From positions 186,001-250,000 of the forward strand of contig NZ_JAJIRQ010000001.1 in assembly GCF_025717605.1 (NCBI RefSeq): DNA of 64,000 bases. Direction: 5' to 3'. The position numbers and the translations under genes were made by a program. This document shows positions 54,676 through 63,712 of this stretch, one piece after another (within the stretch, counting starts at the first letter, position 1; every line of letters starts with the position of its first letter). The stretch is from Paucibacter sp. TC2R-5 (GTDB lineage: Bacteria > Pseudomonadota > Gammaproteobacteria > Burkholderiales > Burkholderiaceae_C). The notes under the pieces were generated by a model, which saw only the letters and a list, made by a program, of their open reading frames with translations, was not told the DNA's origin and ran no database searches.

Positions 54676-56232
54676 TCAGGTCCCGGTGACGCCTTGTGGC
54701 TGTTTGAACAAGCCCGTCGGGTCGACCCGGGCCTTGATCTGTTTAAGCCGGGCTAGATTGCTGCCGTAATAGGCCTCTTCGGGGTTTGTGATCAGCGCAT
54801 CCAGATAGTTCTGGTAGGCGCGCCCGCTGCTCCAGGGCCGCAAGGTTTGGCGCATGCCGTGCGCCCATTGCTCACCGTCGCTGAGCTCGCTGCCGGATGT
54901 TGCGGGGCTGTATTCGGCGTAGTACTGGGCGCTGAACAAGGCTTGGCGGTGCACAAAAGCAGTCGCATCAGAGGCCACGCGGCCGATGGCGCCGCCCATC
55001 AGATTCATGATGACAGTGCCGGGGCGGCCGGCGCTGCGACGCGCCAGCACGGCCGCGCTCAAGGCGGCGGCCATGCCTTGCGGATCGGCCAGGCTGTCAA
55101 AAAAATCCGAGCTGGCCGCCATCGCGACGCGACCCAACAGCCCGGCTGAATTTTGACTCGGCAGATGGCATTGCGCCGGGCTCAAACTGGTGCAAGCACC
55201 CAGCATCACCTCGCGGTAGTTGCGCGACGTTTGCGAGCTGCTCAAGGCTGGGCGGCCGATCTTGGCAAGCAAGCTCTGCCAATGCGGACGCAAGGCCGTC
55301 TCGTCGCCGATGCTGAAGCCCCAAAGATGGCAGCCTGCGGGCGAGACGACGAGTTGCGACCAGATTTGATCCGGCATGGTCTTGGGCCATTCGCTCCAAG
55401 CCGCCAGCACGGCCGGCAAATCGACCAAGGCGAAGTCGGCCGCAAACTGCTGCAAGGGCGTCACGGCATGGGTCTGAAACGTGAACTCGCTGACGATGCC
55501 GAAATTGCCGCCGCCGCCGCCACGCAAGGCCCAGAACAGGTCGGCGTTTTGACTGTCGCTGCAGAGCAGCTCGGCGCCGTCCGCCGTGGTCAGGCGGGCG
55601 CTACGCAGCGCGTCGCAAGTCAGGCCGTAAGCCCGGTCTATCACCCCGAAGCCGCCGCCCTGGGTGATGCCGGCAATACCAACCGACACGCAGCTGCCGG
55701 AAGGAATGCAGCGGCCCTGTGCGATCAAACTCTCGTACACATCGGCCAGCTTGGCGCCGGCGCCGACGATGGCTAGATCGCCATCGAGACGCACACTGTC
55801 CATCGGGCCGACGTCGATGATGAGGCCGCTGCCGGTCGAGTTACCGATATAGCTGTGGCCGCCGCCGCGCGGCACGACGGCGATGCTGAGGCGGCGCGCG
55901 AAGGCCAGGCCGGCCTGGATATCGGCCGAGCCGGCGCAGCGTATCAAGGCTTGCGGCAGCAAGGCGTCGTAGCGCGCATTGGCGGGGCGGCGCAGGCGCT
56001 CATAGTCGGAGTGGCCTGGGCGGATCAGCGGGCCTTTGAGTTGCGCGGCGAGAGCGTCCCATTCGCTGGCGGACGGGCCGCCGCTGGGGGAGGGCGGAGC
56101 AGTAGCCGGTGCTGGGCCTGGAGCGGGCGGCGGTGCTGGGCCAGAAGCATCCCCCGATCCGCCGCCACAAGCCGCCAGCATGGCAGCCATGGGGGTAGCC
56201 GAGCCGTACTGAAGAAAACGTCGTCGATCCAT
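54676..56232 (-). CDS. Tat-exported bicovalent FAD oxidoreductase (BBE-type), probable lipoprotein
   Basis: A 518-residue exported flavoenzyme. The N-terminus is a Tat-like signal (DRRRFLQYGS) leading to a possible lipobox LAAC with Cys22, then a Pro/Ala-rich linker. The FAD-binding domain follows (RGGGHSYIG with His126, and GSCVSVGIAGITQGGGFG with Cys181), the residue pair used for bicovalent flavin attachment in berberine-bridge-type enzymes. The C-terminal BBE segment is YYGSNLARLKQIKARVDPTGLF. It oxidises a sugar, alcohol or other hydroxylated compound with O2 or another acceptor. I used the ATG at 56232, though a GTG at 56241 is possible. The substrate is unknown. Confidence 0.85.
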   Translation of the reverse strand: MDRRRFLQYGSATPMAAMLAACGGGSGDASGPAPPPAPGPAPATAPPSPSGGPSASEWDALAAQLKGPLIRPGHSDYERLRRPANARYDALLPQALIRCAGSADIQAGLAFARRLSIAVVPRGGGHSYIGNSTGSGLIIDVGPMDSVRLDGDLAIVGAGAKLADVYESLIAQGRCIPSGSCVSVGIAGITQGGGFGVIDRAYGLTCDALRSARLTTADGAELLCSDSQNADLFWALRGGGGGNFGIVSEFTFQTHAVTPLQQFAADFALVDLPAVLAAWSEWPKTMPDQIWSQLVVSPAGCHLWGFSIGDETALRPHWQSLLAKIGRPALSSSQTSRNYREVMLGACTSLSPAQCHLPSQNSAGLLGRVAMAASSDFFDSLADPQGMAAALSAAVLARRSAGRPGTVIMNLMGGAIGRVASDATAFVHRQALFSAQYYAEYSPATSGSELSDGEQWAHGMRQTLRPWSSGRAYQNYLDALITNPEEAYYGSNLARLKQIKARVDPTGLFKQPQGVTGT

Positions 56233-56278
56233 TTCTGCCACTTGTCTGCCCCTTGCCCGCTGATTCAGTCGGATCGAT

Positions 56279-57052
56279 TTACTTTGGCCCGATCAGGGCC
56301 GGCACCGCTTGGCGTAACTCTTTCTCTATCATCCGCTCCAAAGTGTCGACCTTGTCCTCCGGGCTCAGGGCTTGCCAGGGATCAAAGCCATCTTTGCTGC
56401 GGGCCGACCCGATAGTCTGCGAACTGCTGATCGTTTGCTGCTGCAAAACTTGCGCATTGGACAAGTCAACCAGGCTCAGTTGCAAATAGGTGTACGGCGC
56501 CAGGAAGCCCTGGCCGCTTTCCAGGGTGTCGGTGTTGTACATGCGCTTTTGGCGGTCGATGTAGAAGCCAATGCCCTCCAGTCGGCCGCTGCCCACGGCA
56601 CCCTGGGTGGTCGCGAGCTTGGCGTCCTGTCGGTTACGCGTCAGCAGCAATAAATGGCTGGCGCCGTCCTTCTTCATCGCCTCCACCAAGTTCGGCGGCA
56701 GCAGCAGCTTGGTTCCGTCGAACAAGGCCCAAGGGTCGCCGAACAAATCAATCGACGGTGAGCGGTAGAGCAAGACTTCGCCTGGCCCTTTGAGTTCCTT
56801 GACGCTGGCCTGTATGGTGCGCAGCGCGGTGATGTCGAATGGCGCGTCCGGAATTGCGGCCGATTGCTTGATATTGCGGTCTAACTTGCTGCCGACCGTG
56901 GTTTGAAATGTCACGACATTGATGGAGTCACCGATCAAAGACAGCACAGCAAACTTGGCCTCCGGCGAAGCCGCCTGTGCTGCATGGCCCAGCAAGCCCT
57001 CGCTCAGGACGGTCGCCGCAGCCAGTGTCAGCAAGAGATTCCTGCGTTTCAT
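56279..57052 (-). CDS. Secreted protein of unknown function
   Basis: A 257-residue protein with a signal peptide (MKRRNLLLTLAAATVLSEGLLG..., cleavage near AQA). The mature part is moderately hydrophilic with no recognised motif; GDPWALFDGTKLLLPPNLVEAMKKDG and LLLTRNR resemble a phosphatase or solute-binding fold only loosely. The start at 57052 follows CAGGGGGA by 5 bases. It lies 46 bases upstream of the flavin oxidoreductase gene on the same strand, so the two may be co-transcribed. I cannot assign a function. Confidence 0.6.
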   Translation of the reverse strand: MKRRNLLLTLAAATVLSEGLLGHAAQAASPEAKFAVLSLIGDSINVVTFQTTVGSKLDRNIKQSAAIPDAPFDITALRTIQASVKELKGPGEVLLYRSPSIDLFGDPWALFDGTKLLLPPNLVEAMKKDGASHLLLLTRNRQDAKLATTQGAVGSGRLEGIGFYIDRQKRMYNTDTLESGQGFLAPYTYLQLSLVDLSNAQVLQQQTISSSQTIGSARSKDGFDPWQALSPEDKVDTLERMIEKELRQAVPALIGPK

Positions 57053-57212
57053 CCAATCCCCCTGTGTTGCATTTTTTGGTTTGACGTCTTGAGTCGACGT
57101 TAGGGAGGATTGTTTCTCAAGACCCTCGCCACCTCGGGCAGGGAATGCCCTCGGGTCTGCTGCACGCACGCTTCATGCTGTTCGGGCCTGGAACAGCTGA
57201 GACAATCAGGGC

Positions 57213-58559
57213 ATGAGTGTTTTCGAAGCGATGAGCTTGGCGGCCCTGAGCCTGCTGGTGCTGGGCATGTTTTTGCTCTGGCTGCACATGCGCCGGACGG
57301 CGAGTGAGGGCAAAGCAGACGCCGAATTGCTGCCAATCCTGCAACAAGCCAACGAGCGCTTGGAACGCGAACTGCGTGACGAGTTGACGCGCAGTGCTGG
57401 TGCCACTCGCCAAGAGTTGCAGCAAAGCCTAGCGCGCTTTCAGCAAGCCCTCAGCAGCGGTCTGGCCGGCAGCAGCCAAGCGCAGACCGCGCAGGCCTTG
57501 GCCGCCCGCGAGGCGCAGGACCTGGCCGCGCAGCGCCAAACGCAAACCCTGGCCGAGAGCTTGCGGGCACTGGCCCAGACCGTCGAGCAGCGCCTGAGCC
57601 TGATCCAGCAAGACAACGAGAAAAAGCTCGAGCAGATGCGCGCCACCGTCGACGAAAAACTGCATGCGACGCTGGAGCAGCGCCTGGGCGAGAGCTTCAA
57701 GCAAGTGGCCGAGCGCCTGGAGCAGGTGCATAAAGGCCTGGGCGAGATGCAGGGCCTGGCCCGTGATGTGGGCAGCCTGAGCCGGGTGCTCAACAACGTC
57801 AAGACGCGCGGCATTTTTGGCGAGGTGCAGTTGCAGGGCTTGCTGGAGCAGGTCTTCACGCCCGAGCAGTACGCGGCCAATGTGGCGACCATCCCCGGCA
57901 GCAGCGAGCGGGTCGAGTTCGCTATTCGCTTGCCGGGTCAGCGCAGCGATGGCGTCGCCCTGTGGTTGCCGATCGACGCCAAGTTTCCGCGCGAAGACTA
58001 CGAGCGTTTGCTCGACGCGCAGGAGCGCGCCGATGCCGTGGGAGTTGAGCAATCGAGCAAGGCGATAGAGACGCGGCTGCGCGCAGAGGCCAGAAGCATC
58101 CGGGACAAATACGTCGCGCCGCCGCACACCACCGACTTTGGGCTTCTGTTTGTGCCGACCGAAGGGCTTTACGCGGAGGCGCTGCGCCGGCCCGGTTTGT
58201 TGGAGGCGCTGCAGCGTGAATTCAAAGTGATGCTGGTAGGCCCGACTACTTTATTGGCCACCTTGACCAGCTTGCAGATGGGCTTTCGCACGCTGGCGCT
58301 GGAGCAGCGCTCGGCCGAGGTCTGGGAGGTGCTGGGCGCGGTCAAGACCGAGTTCGGCAAGTTCGGCGAGGTCTTGGCCAAGACCAAGAAGAAGCTTGAC
58401 GAGGCCAGCAACAGCATCGACCTGGCCGAGACCCGCACGCGGGTGATGACGAGGAAGCTCAAGGATGTGGAGGCGCTGCCGGATGAGGCGGCAATGGCCC
58501 TGCTTAAATTGGCGGGCAGTCCCCTTGATGATGACGAAGCTGACGAGGCCAGGTCTTGA
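57213..58559 (+). CDS. rmuC: RmuC family protein
   Basis: A 448-residue protein of the RmuC family, linked to DNA recombination and limiting inverted-repeat rearrangement. Residues 1-25 are a membrane anchor, 40-190 a long coiled coil, and 200-400 the conserved domain with NNVKTRGIFGEVQLQGLLEQ, LPIDAKFPREDYERL and TLLATLTSLQMGFRTLALEQ, resembling PD-(D/E)xK nucleases. Divergent from the secreted-protein gene by 160 bases. Its stop overlaps the TTG start of the MFS transporter gene. Confidence 0.92.
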   Translation: MSVFEAMSLAALSLLVLGMFLLWLHMRRTASEGKADAELLPILQQANERLERELRDELTRSAGATRQELQQSLARFQQALSSGLAGSSQAQTAQALAAREAQDLAAQRQTQTLAESLRALAQTVEQRLSLIQQDNEKKLEQMRATVDEKLHATLEQRLGESFKQVAERLEQVHKGLGEMQGLARDVGSLSRVLNNVKTRGIFGEVQLQGLLEQVFTPEQYAANVATIPGSSERVEFAIRLPGQRSDGVALWLPIDAKFPREDYERLLDAQERADAVGVEQSSKAIETRLRAEARSIRDKYVAPPHTTDFGLLFVPTEGLYAEALRRPGLLEALQREFKVMLVGPTTLLATLTSLQMGFRTLALEQRSAEVWEVLGAVKTEFGKFGEVLAKTKKKLDEASNSIDLAETRTRVMTRKLKDVEALPDEAAMALLKLAGSPLDDDEADEARS

Positions 58560-59737
58560 CTCAGCCCAGCCCGGCCGCCAATTTGCGCCGCGCTTTCCCC
58601 TGGCTGATTGCGGGTCTCATTTCCTTGCATGCCTGCATGGCGGTGACGCGCGTCGCCGCCAGCCTATGGGTCTTGCATCAAGGCCATGGTGAGTGGGCGG
58701 TCGGGGTTTTGCTGAGCCTGTTCGCGGTGGCGCCGATGTTGTTGGCGATGTGGGCGGGCCGGCAAGCCGATCGGTATGGCCTGCACCGTCCCGTCGGCAT
58801 CGCGGTGCTGATGGCGCTGTTTGGCGCCCTGGTGGCTCTGGCGGGGCAGGGCCTGTGGACGATAGGGCTGAGCTGCTTCCTCGCCGGCGGCGCGCTCAGC
58901 GTGGCGGCGGTGGCGATGCAGCGTGAGGCGGGCCAGATGGCCGACGAACCCTCCGAGCTCAAGCGCGTGTTCGGCTGGATGGCCTTGGGGCCGGCGATGT
59001 CGAATGCCTTGGCCCCGGTGGCGGCCGGCGTGTTGATCGACTATGTGAGCTTCCGGGCCGCTTTTGGCTTGGCTGTGCTCTTGCCGGTGCTGGCCTGGGT
59101 GTTCATCACCAAGCTGCCCCGCCACACGCCGAAAGCCCAGAGTGCGGCCAGTCGTGCCAAGCCGGCCTGGGATCTGCTGCGACAACCGGCGCTGCGCTAT
59201 TTATTGCTGATGAACGTGGTGCTGGCTGCGGCCTGGGATGCGCACAGCTTTGTGGTGCCGGTGATCGGTCATGCCAAGGGGCTGAGTGCATCCAGCATTG
59301 GTTTCGTGCTGGCCTCGTTTGCGGTCGCCGCGATGGCCGTGCGCCTGGCCATCATCCGCTGGTCCAAACAGTTGGATGAAGTGAAGGCCTTGCGTGCGGC
59401 GATGCTGATGGCCGCCGCCACCTTGGCCGTCTACGCTTGGTTGCCCGGCACGCCGGGGCTGATGTTGGGTTCCGCCTTGCTGGGTCTGGCCTTGGGCTCG
59501 GTGCAACCGATGGTGATGGCCATGCTGCACCAAGTCACGCCGGCCGACCGTCACGGTCAGGCCCTGGGTCTGCGCATGGTGGCCACCAATGGCGCGACGG
59601 TGGCGATGCCGGTCGGCTTTGGCCTGCTGGCGGCCGCCAGCGTCAGCGCCGCACCCCTGTGGTTGATGGCGGGCTTGTTGCTGTTGGCGCAATGGCCTGC
59701 GGCAAGGCTAACGCGCCATCAAAACGGTGAGTCTTGA
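58556..59737 (+). CDS. MFS transporter
   Basis: Inner-membrane transporter of 393 residues with about 12 hydrophobic segments and the motif-A-like loop GRQADRYGLHRP between segments 2 and 3. Its substrate cannot be assigned; drug or metabolite export is usual for such lone genes. The start is TTG at 58556, overlapping the rmuC stop as TTGA, which suggests coupled translation; a later start would remove the first membrane helix. It is convergent with the universal stress protein gene, nine bases apart. Confidence 0.85.
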   Translation: MTQPSPAANLRRAFPWLIAGLISLHACMAVTRVAASLWVLHQGHGEWAVGVLLSLFAVAPMLLAMWAGRQADRYGLHRPVGIAVLMALFGALVALAGQGLWTIGLSCFLAGGALSVAAVAMQREAGQMADEPSELKRVFGWMALGPAMSNALAPVAAGVLIDYVSFRAAFGLAVLLPVLAWVFITKLPRHTPKAQSAASRAKPAWDLLRQPALRYLLLMNVVLAAAWDAHSFVVPVIGHAKGLSASSIGFVLASFAVAAMAVRLAIIRWSKQLDEVKALRAAMLMAAATLAVYAWLPGTPGLMLGSALLGLALGSVQPMVMAMLHQVTPADRHGQALGLRMVATNGATVAMPVGFGLLAAASVSAAPLWLMAGLLLLAQWPAARLTRHQNGES

Positions 59738-59746
59738 ACGAGCTGT

Positions 59747-60619
59747 TCAGTGCGACATCAGCACCGGCACCGTCATCGAATGCAGCATCGAGCGCGTGAC
59801 GCCGCCCAGTACCAGCTCCCACAGCCGGGTCTGGCCGTAGCCGCCCATCACGATCAGGTCGCTGTCACTGTCGGCCGCGTGGGATAGCAAGGCCTCGGCC
59901 ACCGAGGCGTCGGGCATAAAGGAGGACATCAGGCGCTCGCCCAGCGAGGGCTCGCGTTGGTGCAGGACTTTGAGCGTGCACTCGATACCGTGCAGGCGTA
60001 GATAGGCTTGCGGGCGCAGCAGAGGCTCGGGGCCGAGTTCGGCACTTTCGGAAAAACGCACCAGCTCGATATGTTTGGCGGCTTGCAAAAATGGCAGGGC
60101 GTCGCGCAAGGCGCGGGCGCTTTCGCGTTTGTCAGTCCAGGCCACCAGCACGCGTTCGCCGCAGCGCGCCAGCGGCGTGTCATTGACATAGGGGACAAAC
60201 AAAATCGGGCAGCCGCCCGAGATCAGCAAGCGGCCAATCAGGCCATCGGCCGAGCCGTCCGGCACCTGCGGGTCTTGTTGGCTCATGACCAGCAAATCGC
60301 AGTTGCGTGCAATCTGCACCATCGCCTCGGCGGAGTCGCCCATCTCGCTGCGAAAACTGATGTCGGCGCCGGCCGCTTTGACCAACTCGGCAGCACGCTG
60401 CACGCGGCGCTGATCTTCGCCCTCATGCAGGTCCAGCGCCAAGCTGGCGGCTTCGGGCGAGAGATAAGCGCCGGTATTGCTGGGTGCGACCGCATGCACC
60501 GCCGCCAAGTGCGCGCCCAAGGCCTGCGCAAAACGCTGCGCCAGCGCCACCACCTGGGCCGAGCGCGGCTTGTCATTGACATGCACCACCATGGACTTGA
60601 TCTTGCTGCTCGCTGCCAT
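59747..60619 (-). CDS. Universal stress protein, two-domain
   Basis: A 290-residue cytosolic protein made of two UspA domains. The second carries the nucleotide-binding pattern DLIVMGGYGQTRLWELVLGGVTRSML and the C-terminal VPVLMSH. The first domain is less conserved. Such proteins are induced under stress and bind ATP or AMP. GGAGGATGAG before the ATG at 60619 decides the start over an in-frame codon 18 residues upstream. It is convergent with the MFS gene and follows the kinase/response regulator pair on the same strand with a 66-base gap. Confidence 0.87.
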   Translation of the reverse strand: MAASSKIKSMVVHVNDKPRSAQVVALAQRFAQALGAHLAAVHAVAPSNTGAYLSPEAASLALDLHEGEDQRRVQRAAELVKAAGADISFRSEMGDSAEAMVQIARNCDLLVMSQQDPQVPDGSADGLIGRLLISGGCPILFVPYVNDTPLARCGERVLVAWTDKRESARALRDALPFLQAAKHIELVRFSESAELGPEPLLRPQAYLRLHGIECTLKVLHQREPSLGERLMSSFMPDASVAEALLSHAADSDSDLIVMGGYGQTRLWELVLGGVTRSMLHSMTVPVLMSH

Positions 60620-60685
60620 CTCATCCTCCAAACATTGAACTGGGGAGGCGCTCATGCTAACGCGAGCCGACAAGGGCGGGCCGAG

Positions 60686-61051
60686 CTATTTGGAAACGGC
60701 CGCCAAGGCCAAGCCCAATTCACTCTCATCAAAGGGTTTGGACAAATAGCCGGCCGGCGCGGTGAGTTGGGCGCGGGCGAGGCTGTCGGCGCCGCTGAAG
60801 GCGCTCAAAAACAAGCAGGGAATGTCGAACAGGTCGCGTATGACTTGGGCGGCGCTGATGCCGTCCATGCTGCTGGCCAGGTGGACGTCCATCATGACCA
60901 AATCGGGGCGCAATTGCCCGGCCAGTTCGATCGCTTGCTCGCCGGATTTGGCATGGCCCACCGGCTCGGCCCCGAGGTCGCGCAATTGCTCGGCGATGTC
61001 CATGGCGACGATCAGTTCATCTTCCACCACCAGAACCTTGAGTTTGCTCAC
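60686..61051 (-). CDS. Single-domain response regulator
   Basis: A 121-residue CheY-like receiver without an output domain. The acidic pair is at 10-11, the phosphorylation site is Asp55 (VMMDVHL), and YLSKPFD carries the conserved Lys. It starts with GTG at 61051, overlapping the kinase stop by four bases (GTGA), so it is the cognate partner. Without an output domain it presumably acts by protein interaction or as a phosphate sink or relay. Several HWE/HisKA_2 kinases work this way in general stress or light signalling; which applies here is unknown. Confidence 0.88.
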   Translation of the reverse strand: MSKLKVLVVEDELIVAMDIAEQLRDLGAEPVGHAKSGEQAIELAGQLRPDLVMMDVHLASSMDGISAAQVIRDLFDIPCLFLSAFSGADSLARAQLTAPAGYLSKPFDESELGLALAAVSK

Positions 61052-62631
61052 AAACTACTCCTGGCTAAATTGATCTCAAGTGCAGCCGGCTTCTCGGGTG
61101 CGAAATCTACCGTAAATTCCGCCGCCGGCCCAGCCCCAATCAGCAATATGCCGCCCATTTGCGTCGCCAGGCTGCCCACCAGTTGCAGACCCAGGGATTT
61201 GCCCTGACGGGCTTCAAAGTCGCTCGGCAAACCCGCGCCGTTGTCGCTGACATGCAAGCTCCACAGCGGGCTGTCGGGCTTGGGCGCCAGTTGAATGCGG
61301 ATTTCACCGGCGCGGCCATCGGCAAACCCATGTTTGAGGCAATTCGAGACCAACTCCGTAAGCAGCAAACCACAGGCTGTGGCCTGGTCAAGCCCGACTT
61401 GCAGGCTTTGGGCCTGCACATGCAGTTGCAGCAAGCCGTCTTCGACTTGCAAATTCTTCAAGCTCTGGCTGGCGACTTGGCGGATATGGGTGCCCAGATC
61501 GATGGCGGCAAAGGTGCCGCTGCGATAAATGGTTTCGTGCAACAAGGACATCGAGCGTATGCGTGCCTGCATGTCTTTGAGCACGGTTTTGGTGGCCGCA
61601 CTCTCGCTGCGCCGGGCTTCCATCCGCAAAAGACTGGTGATCACCTGCAGATTGTTTTTGACGCGGTGGTGAACTTCCAGCAGCAGCGCGGTTTTGTCTT
61701 GCAGCGATCGCTGCAATTGCGCTTCAATCAGCTTGAGCTGGGTAATCGAGCTGTGTGAGATCACCGCGCCGCCAGCGTCCCGACTCAGCGGCGTGACGCG
61801 CATGGCGAACCAGCGTTGTTCGGTGGGTGAGTCGCAGGGATACTCAAGATTGAAGCTGCGCTTGCTGCCGTTGAGCACGGCTGCGATGCCGGCATGGGCC
61901 TCCAAAGGGCTGCTATCCGCGGCTTGCGCAGGATCACCCGTGCCGCGGCAACTGTCCAGATAGCAGTGCCCGACGCTGCCATTTTTGGGGCCGCCATTCG
62001 CTTCGGCGAACTGCCGCCAAGGCTGATTGACCGCAATGATGATGCCCTCGCGATCCAGCACCGCAATCTCGGCGGCCACAGAATTCAACACGGCCAGATT
62101 GAATGCTTCGCTTTCTCTCAGCGCCTTTTCGGCCTTCTTCAGTTCTGAGACGTCCAGCACCAAGGCCACAAAGCCCCGCACTTCACCGTCGACCTTGTGT
62201 GCGATGTACTGAGCCCAGGTGTAGCCAATTTCACCGTTAGCGCGGGTCAGCTGCCGCTCGAATTGTTGATTCTCACCCGCTAAAACAGCGCGGATATGGG
62301 GTTCGTTGTTCCCGAATAGTTCGGGTCCAAGCAGCTCTTGCATGCTCAGCCCCAGCATTTGCTGCTGGCTGCGTTTGAACCAGGTCAGGTACTCCTTGTT
62401 GGCGAAGCTGCAGCGCAGCTCGCGGGTCCAATAGCCCAACATGCCGGGCACATGGTCGGACAGCGCTTGGGCAATTTGCTGCGCCTCTTGAAGCGCCAGC
62501 ACGGCCCGTTGCTCAGCGATGAGTTGCCGGCGCAGGCGGAATATCCACAGCGCGGCGCCAATCAGCACAAGCGTCAAAGCCGCCAGCAGCCAGGCCAGCG
62601 AGGCGATGTTGATGGGCTGATCAAGACTCAC
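61048..62631 (-). CDS. PAS-containing HisKA_2/HWE-type sensor histidine kinase
   Basis: A 527-residue kinase. One membrane segment at about 10-35 anchors it, followed by two PAS-type domains (about 50-170 and 180-300) and a HisKA_2 dimerisation domain with EVHHRVKNNLQVI (His-His at 321-322), then an HATPase (LLLTELVSNCLKHGF, SDNGAGLPSDF). The start is uncertain: GTG at 62631 follows GGAGGTGGA and is preferred; ATG at 62664 adds 11 residues without a ribosome binding site. It overlaps the response regulator gene. The signal is unknown; the PAS domains could bind a cofactor. Confidence 0.87.
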   Translation of the reverse strand: MSLDQPINIASLAWLLAALTLVLIGAALWIFRLRRQLIAEQRAVLALQEAQQIAQALSDHVPGMLGYWTRELRCSFANKEYLTWFKRSQQQMLGLSMQELLGPELFGNNEPHIRAVLAGENQQFERQLTRANGEIGYTWAQYIAHKVDGEVRGFVALVLDVSELKKAEKALRESEAFNLAVLNSVAAEIAVLDREGIIIAVNQPWRQFAEANGGPKNGSVGHCYLDSCRGTGDPAQAADSSPLEAHAGIAAVLNGSKRSFNLEYPCDSPTEQRWFAMRVTPLSRDAGGAVISHSSITQLKLIEAQLQRSLQDKTALLLEVHHRVKNNLQVITSLLRMEARRSESAATKTVLKDMQARIRSMSLLHETIYRSGTFAAIDLGTHIRQVASQSLKNLQVEDGLLQLHVQAQSLQVGLDQATACGLLLTELVSNCLKHGFADGRAGEIRIQLAPKPDSPLWSLHVSDNGAGLPSDFEARQGKSLGLQLVGSLATQMGGILLIGAGPAAEFTVDFAPEKPAALEINLARSSL

Positions 62632-62756
62632 TCCACCTCCGTTGCCCGCCGAAGCTCTGGGCATGTTGAGTTGCTTGGCAGTTGCTTGGCTTTTGGGGGC
62701 TCACTCTAGCATCGCGGCTGGGAGCTGGGCTTCTGAGTTTGCCGTGAATATTGCAG

Positions 62757-63608
62757 TTACTGTTGCTGCTGCTGCATGCGCAGGCGCCGCGCCGAATCTT
62801 CATCACGGGCGTCGTCGATTTCACGCATCACGCCGCGCAAGTCGACCGGCCGGTTCTGGTGCACGAAGCGGCCTGTCAGCCTGGCGTCGGGCGTCAGCGT
62901 GCCGCGCTCGAACAAGGCCCAGATCTCATGGCCGAAGTCGCTGTGCAGCAAGTCGGGTGCAAACTGGCCGAAGAAATTACGCAGATTCTCAACGTCACGC
63001 AAGAGCATCCGTTTAGCGTGGTTGTTACCTGCCGCGTCGACCGCTTGCGGCAGGTCGATGATGACCGGGCCGTCCGCCGCCAGCAGGATATTGAACTCCG
63101 ATAAGTCGCCATGCACGATGCCGGCGCAGAGCATGCGCACCACTTCCTGCACCAGCGTGGCGTGATGCTTGAAGGCTTGCTGCGGCGTGAACTGCACATC
63201 GTTCAGGCGCGGTGCGGCCGAGCCGTCGGCGTCGGTGACCAACTCCATCAAGAGCACGCCCTCGAAGAAGTTGAAGGGCTTAGGCACCCGCACGCCGGCA
63301 CCGGCCAGTCGGTAGAGGGCATCGACCTCGGCGCTTTGCCAGGCTTCTTCTTGCTTTTCGCGGCCGAACTTGCTGCCCTTGGCCATGGCGCGGGCCTCGC
63401 GGCTGTTCTTGACCTTGCGGTTCTCGGTGTAGTCGACCGCCTGGCGGAAGCTGCGCTGGGTGGCTTCCTTGTAGACCTTGGCGCAACGGGTTTCGCCGCC
63501 GCACTGGACGACGAACACTTGGGCCTCTTTGCCGCTCATCAATTGGCGCGATACGCCGTCGATCAGGCCTTCGTCAAGCAGAGATTGCAATCTTTTCGGT
63601 GTCTTCAT
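62757..63608 (-). CDS. RIO-type serine/threonine kinase
   Basis: A 283-residue atypical protein kinase. Features are Lys44 in CAKVYK for ATP binding, HGDLSEFNILL with Asp168, and IIDLPQAVD with metal-binding Asp185. MSGKEAQVFVV near the N-terminus is the RIO glycine-loop equivalent. The C-terminus ends in five Gln. The start at 63608 begins with the conserved MKTPKRL; a longer frame from 63680 lies over the promoter. Bacterial RIO kinases have no settled function. It is divergent from the M16 peptidase gene. Confidence 0.87.
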   Translation of the reverse strand: MKTPKRLQSLLDEGLIDGVSRQLMSGKEAQVFVVQCGGETRCAKVYKEATQRSFRQAVDYTENRKVKNSREARAMAKGSKFGREKQEEAWQSAEVDALYRLAGAGVRVPKPFNFFEGVLLMELVTDADGSAAPRLNDVQFTPQQAFKHHATLVQEVVRMLCAGIVHGDLSEFNILLAADGPVIIDLPQAVDAAGNNHAKRMLLRDVENLRNFFGQFAPDLLHSDFGHEIWALFERGTLTPDARLTGRFVHQNRPVDLRGVMREIDDARDEDSARRLRMQQQQQ

Positions 63609-63712
63609 ATCTTGGCTATTGTCGGGGCGCGTGCCTGCGCTGAAAGTCAGCACGTATTCTGGCCTCAGAATGCCGGGCATCGGGGTTTCCCTTTTGCGGA
63701 GTTGGGTCTTGT

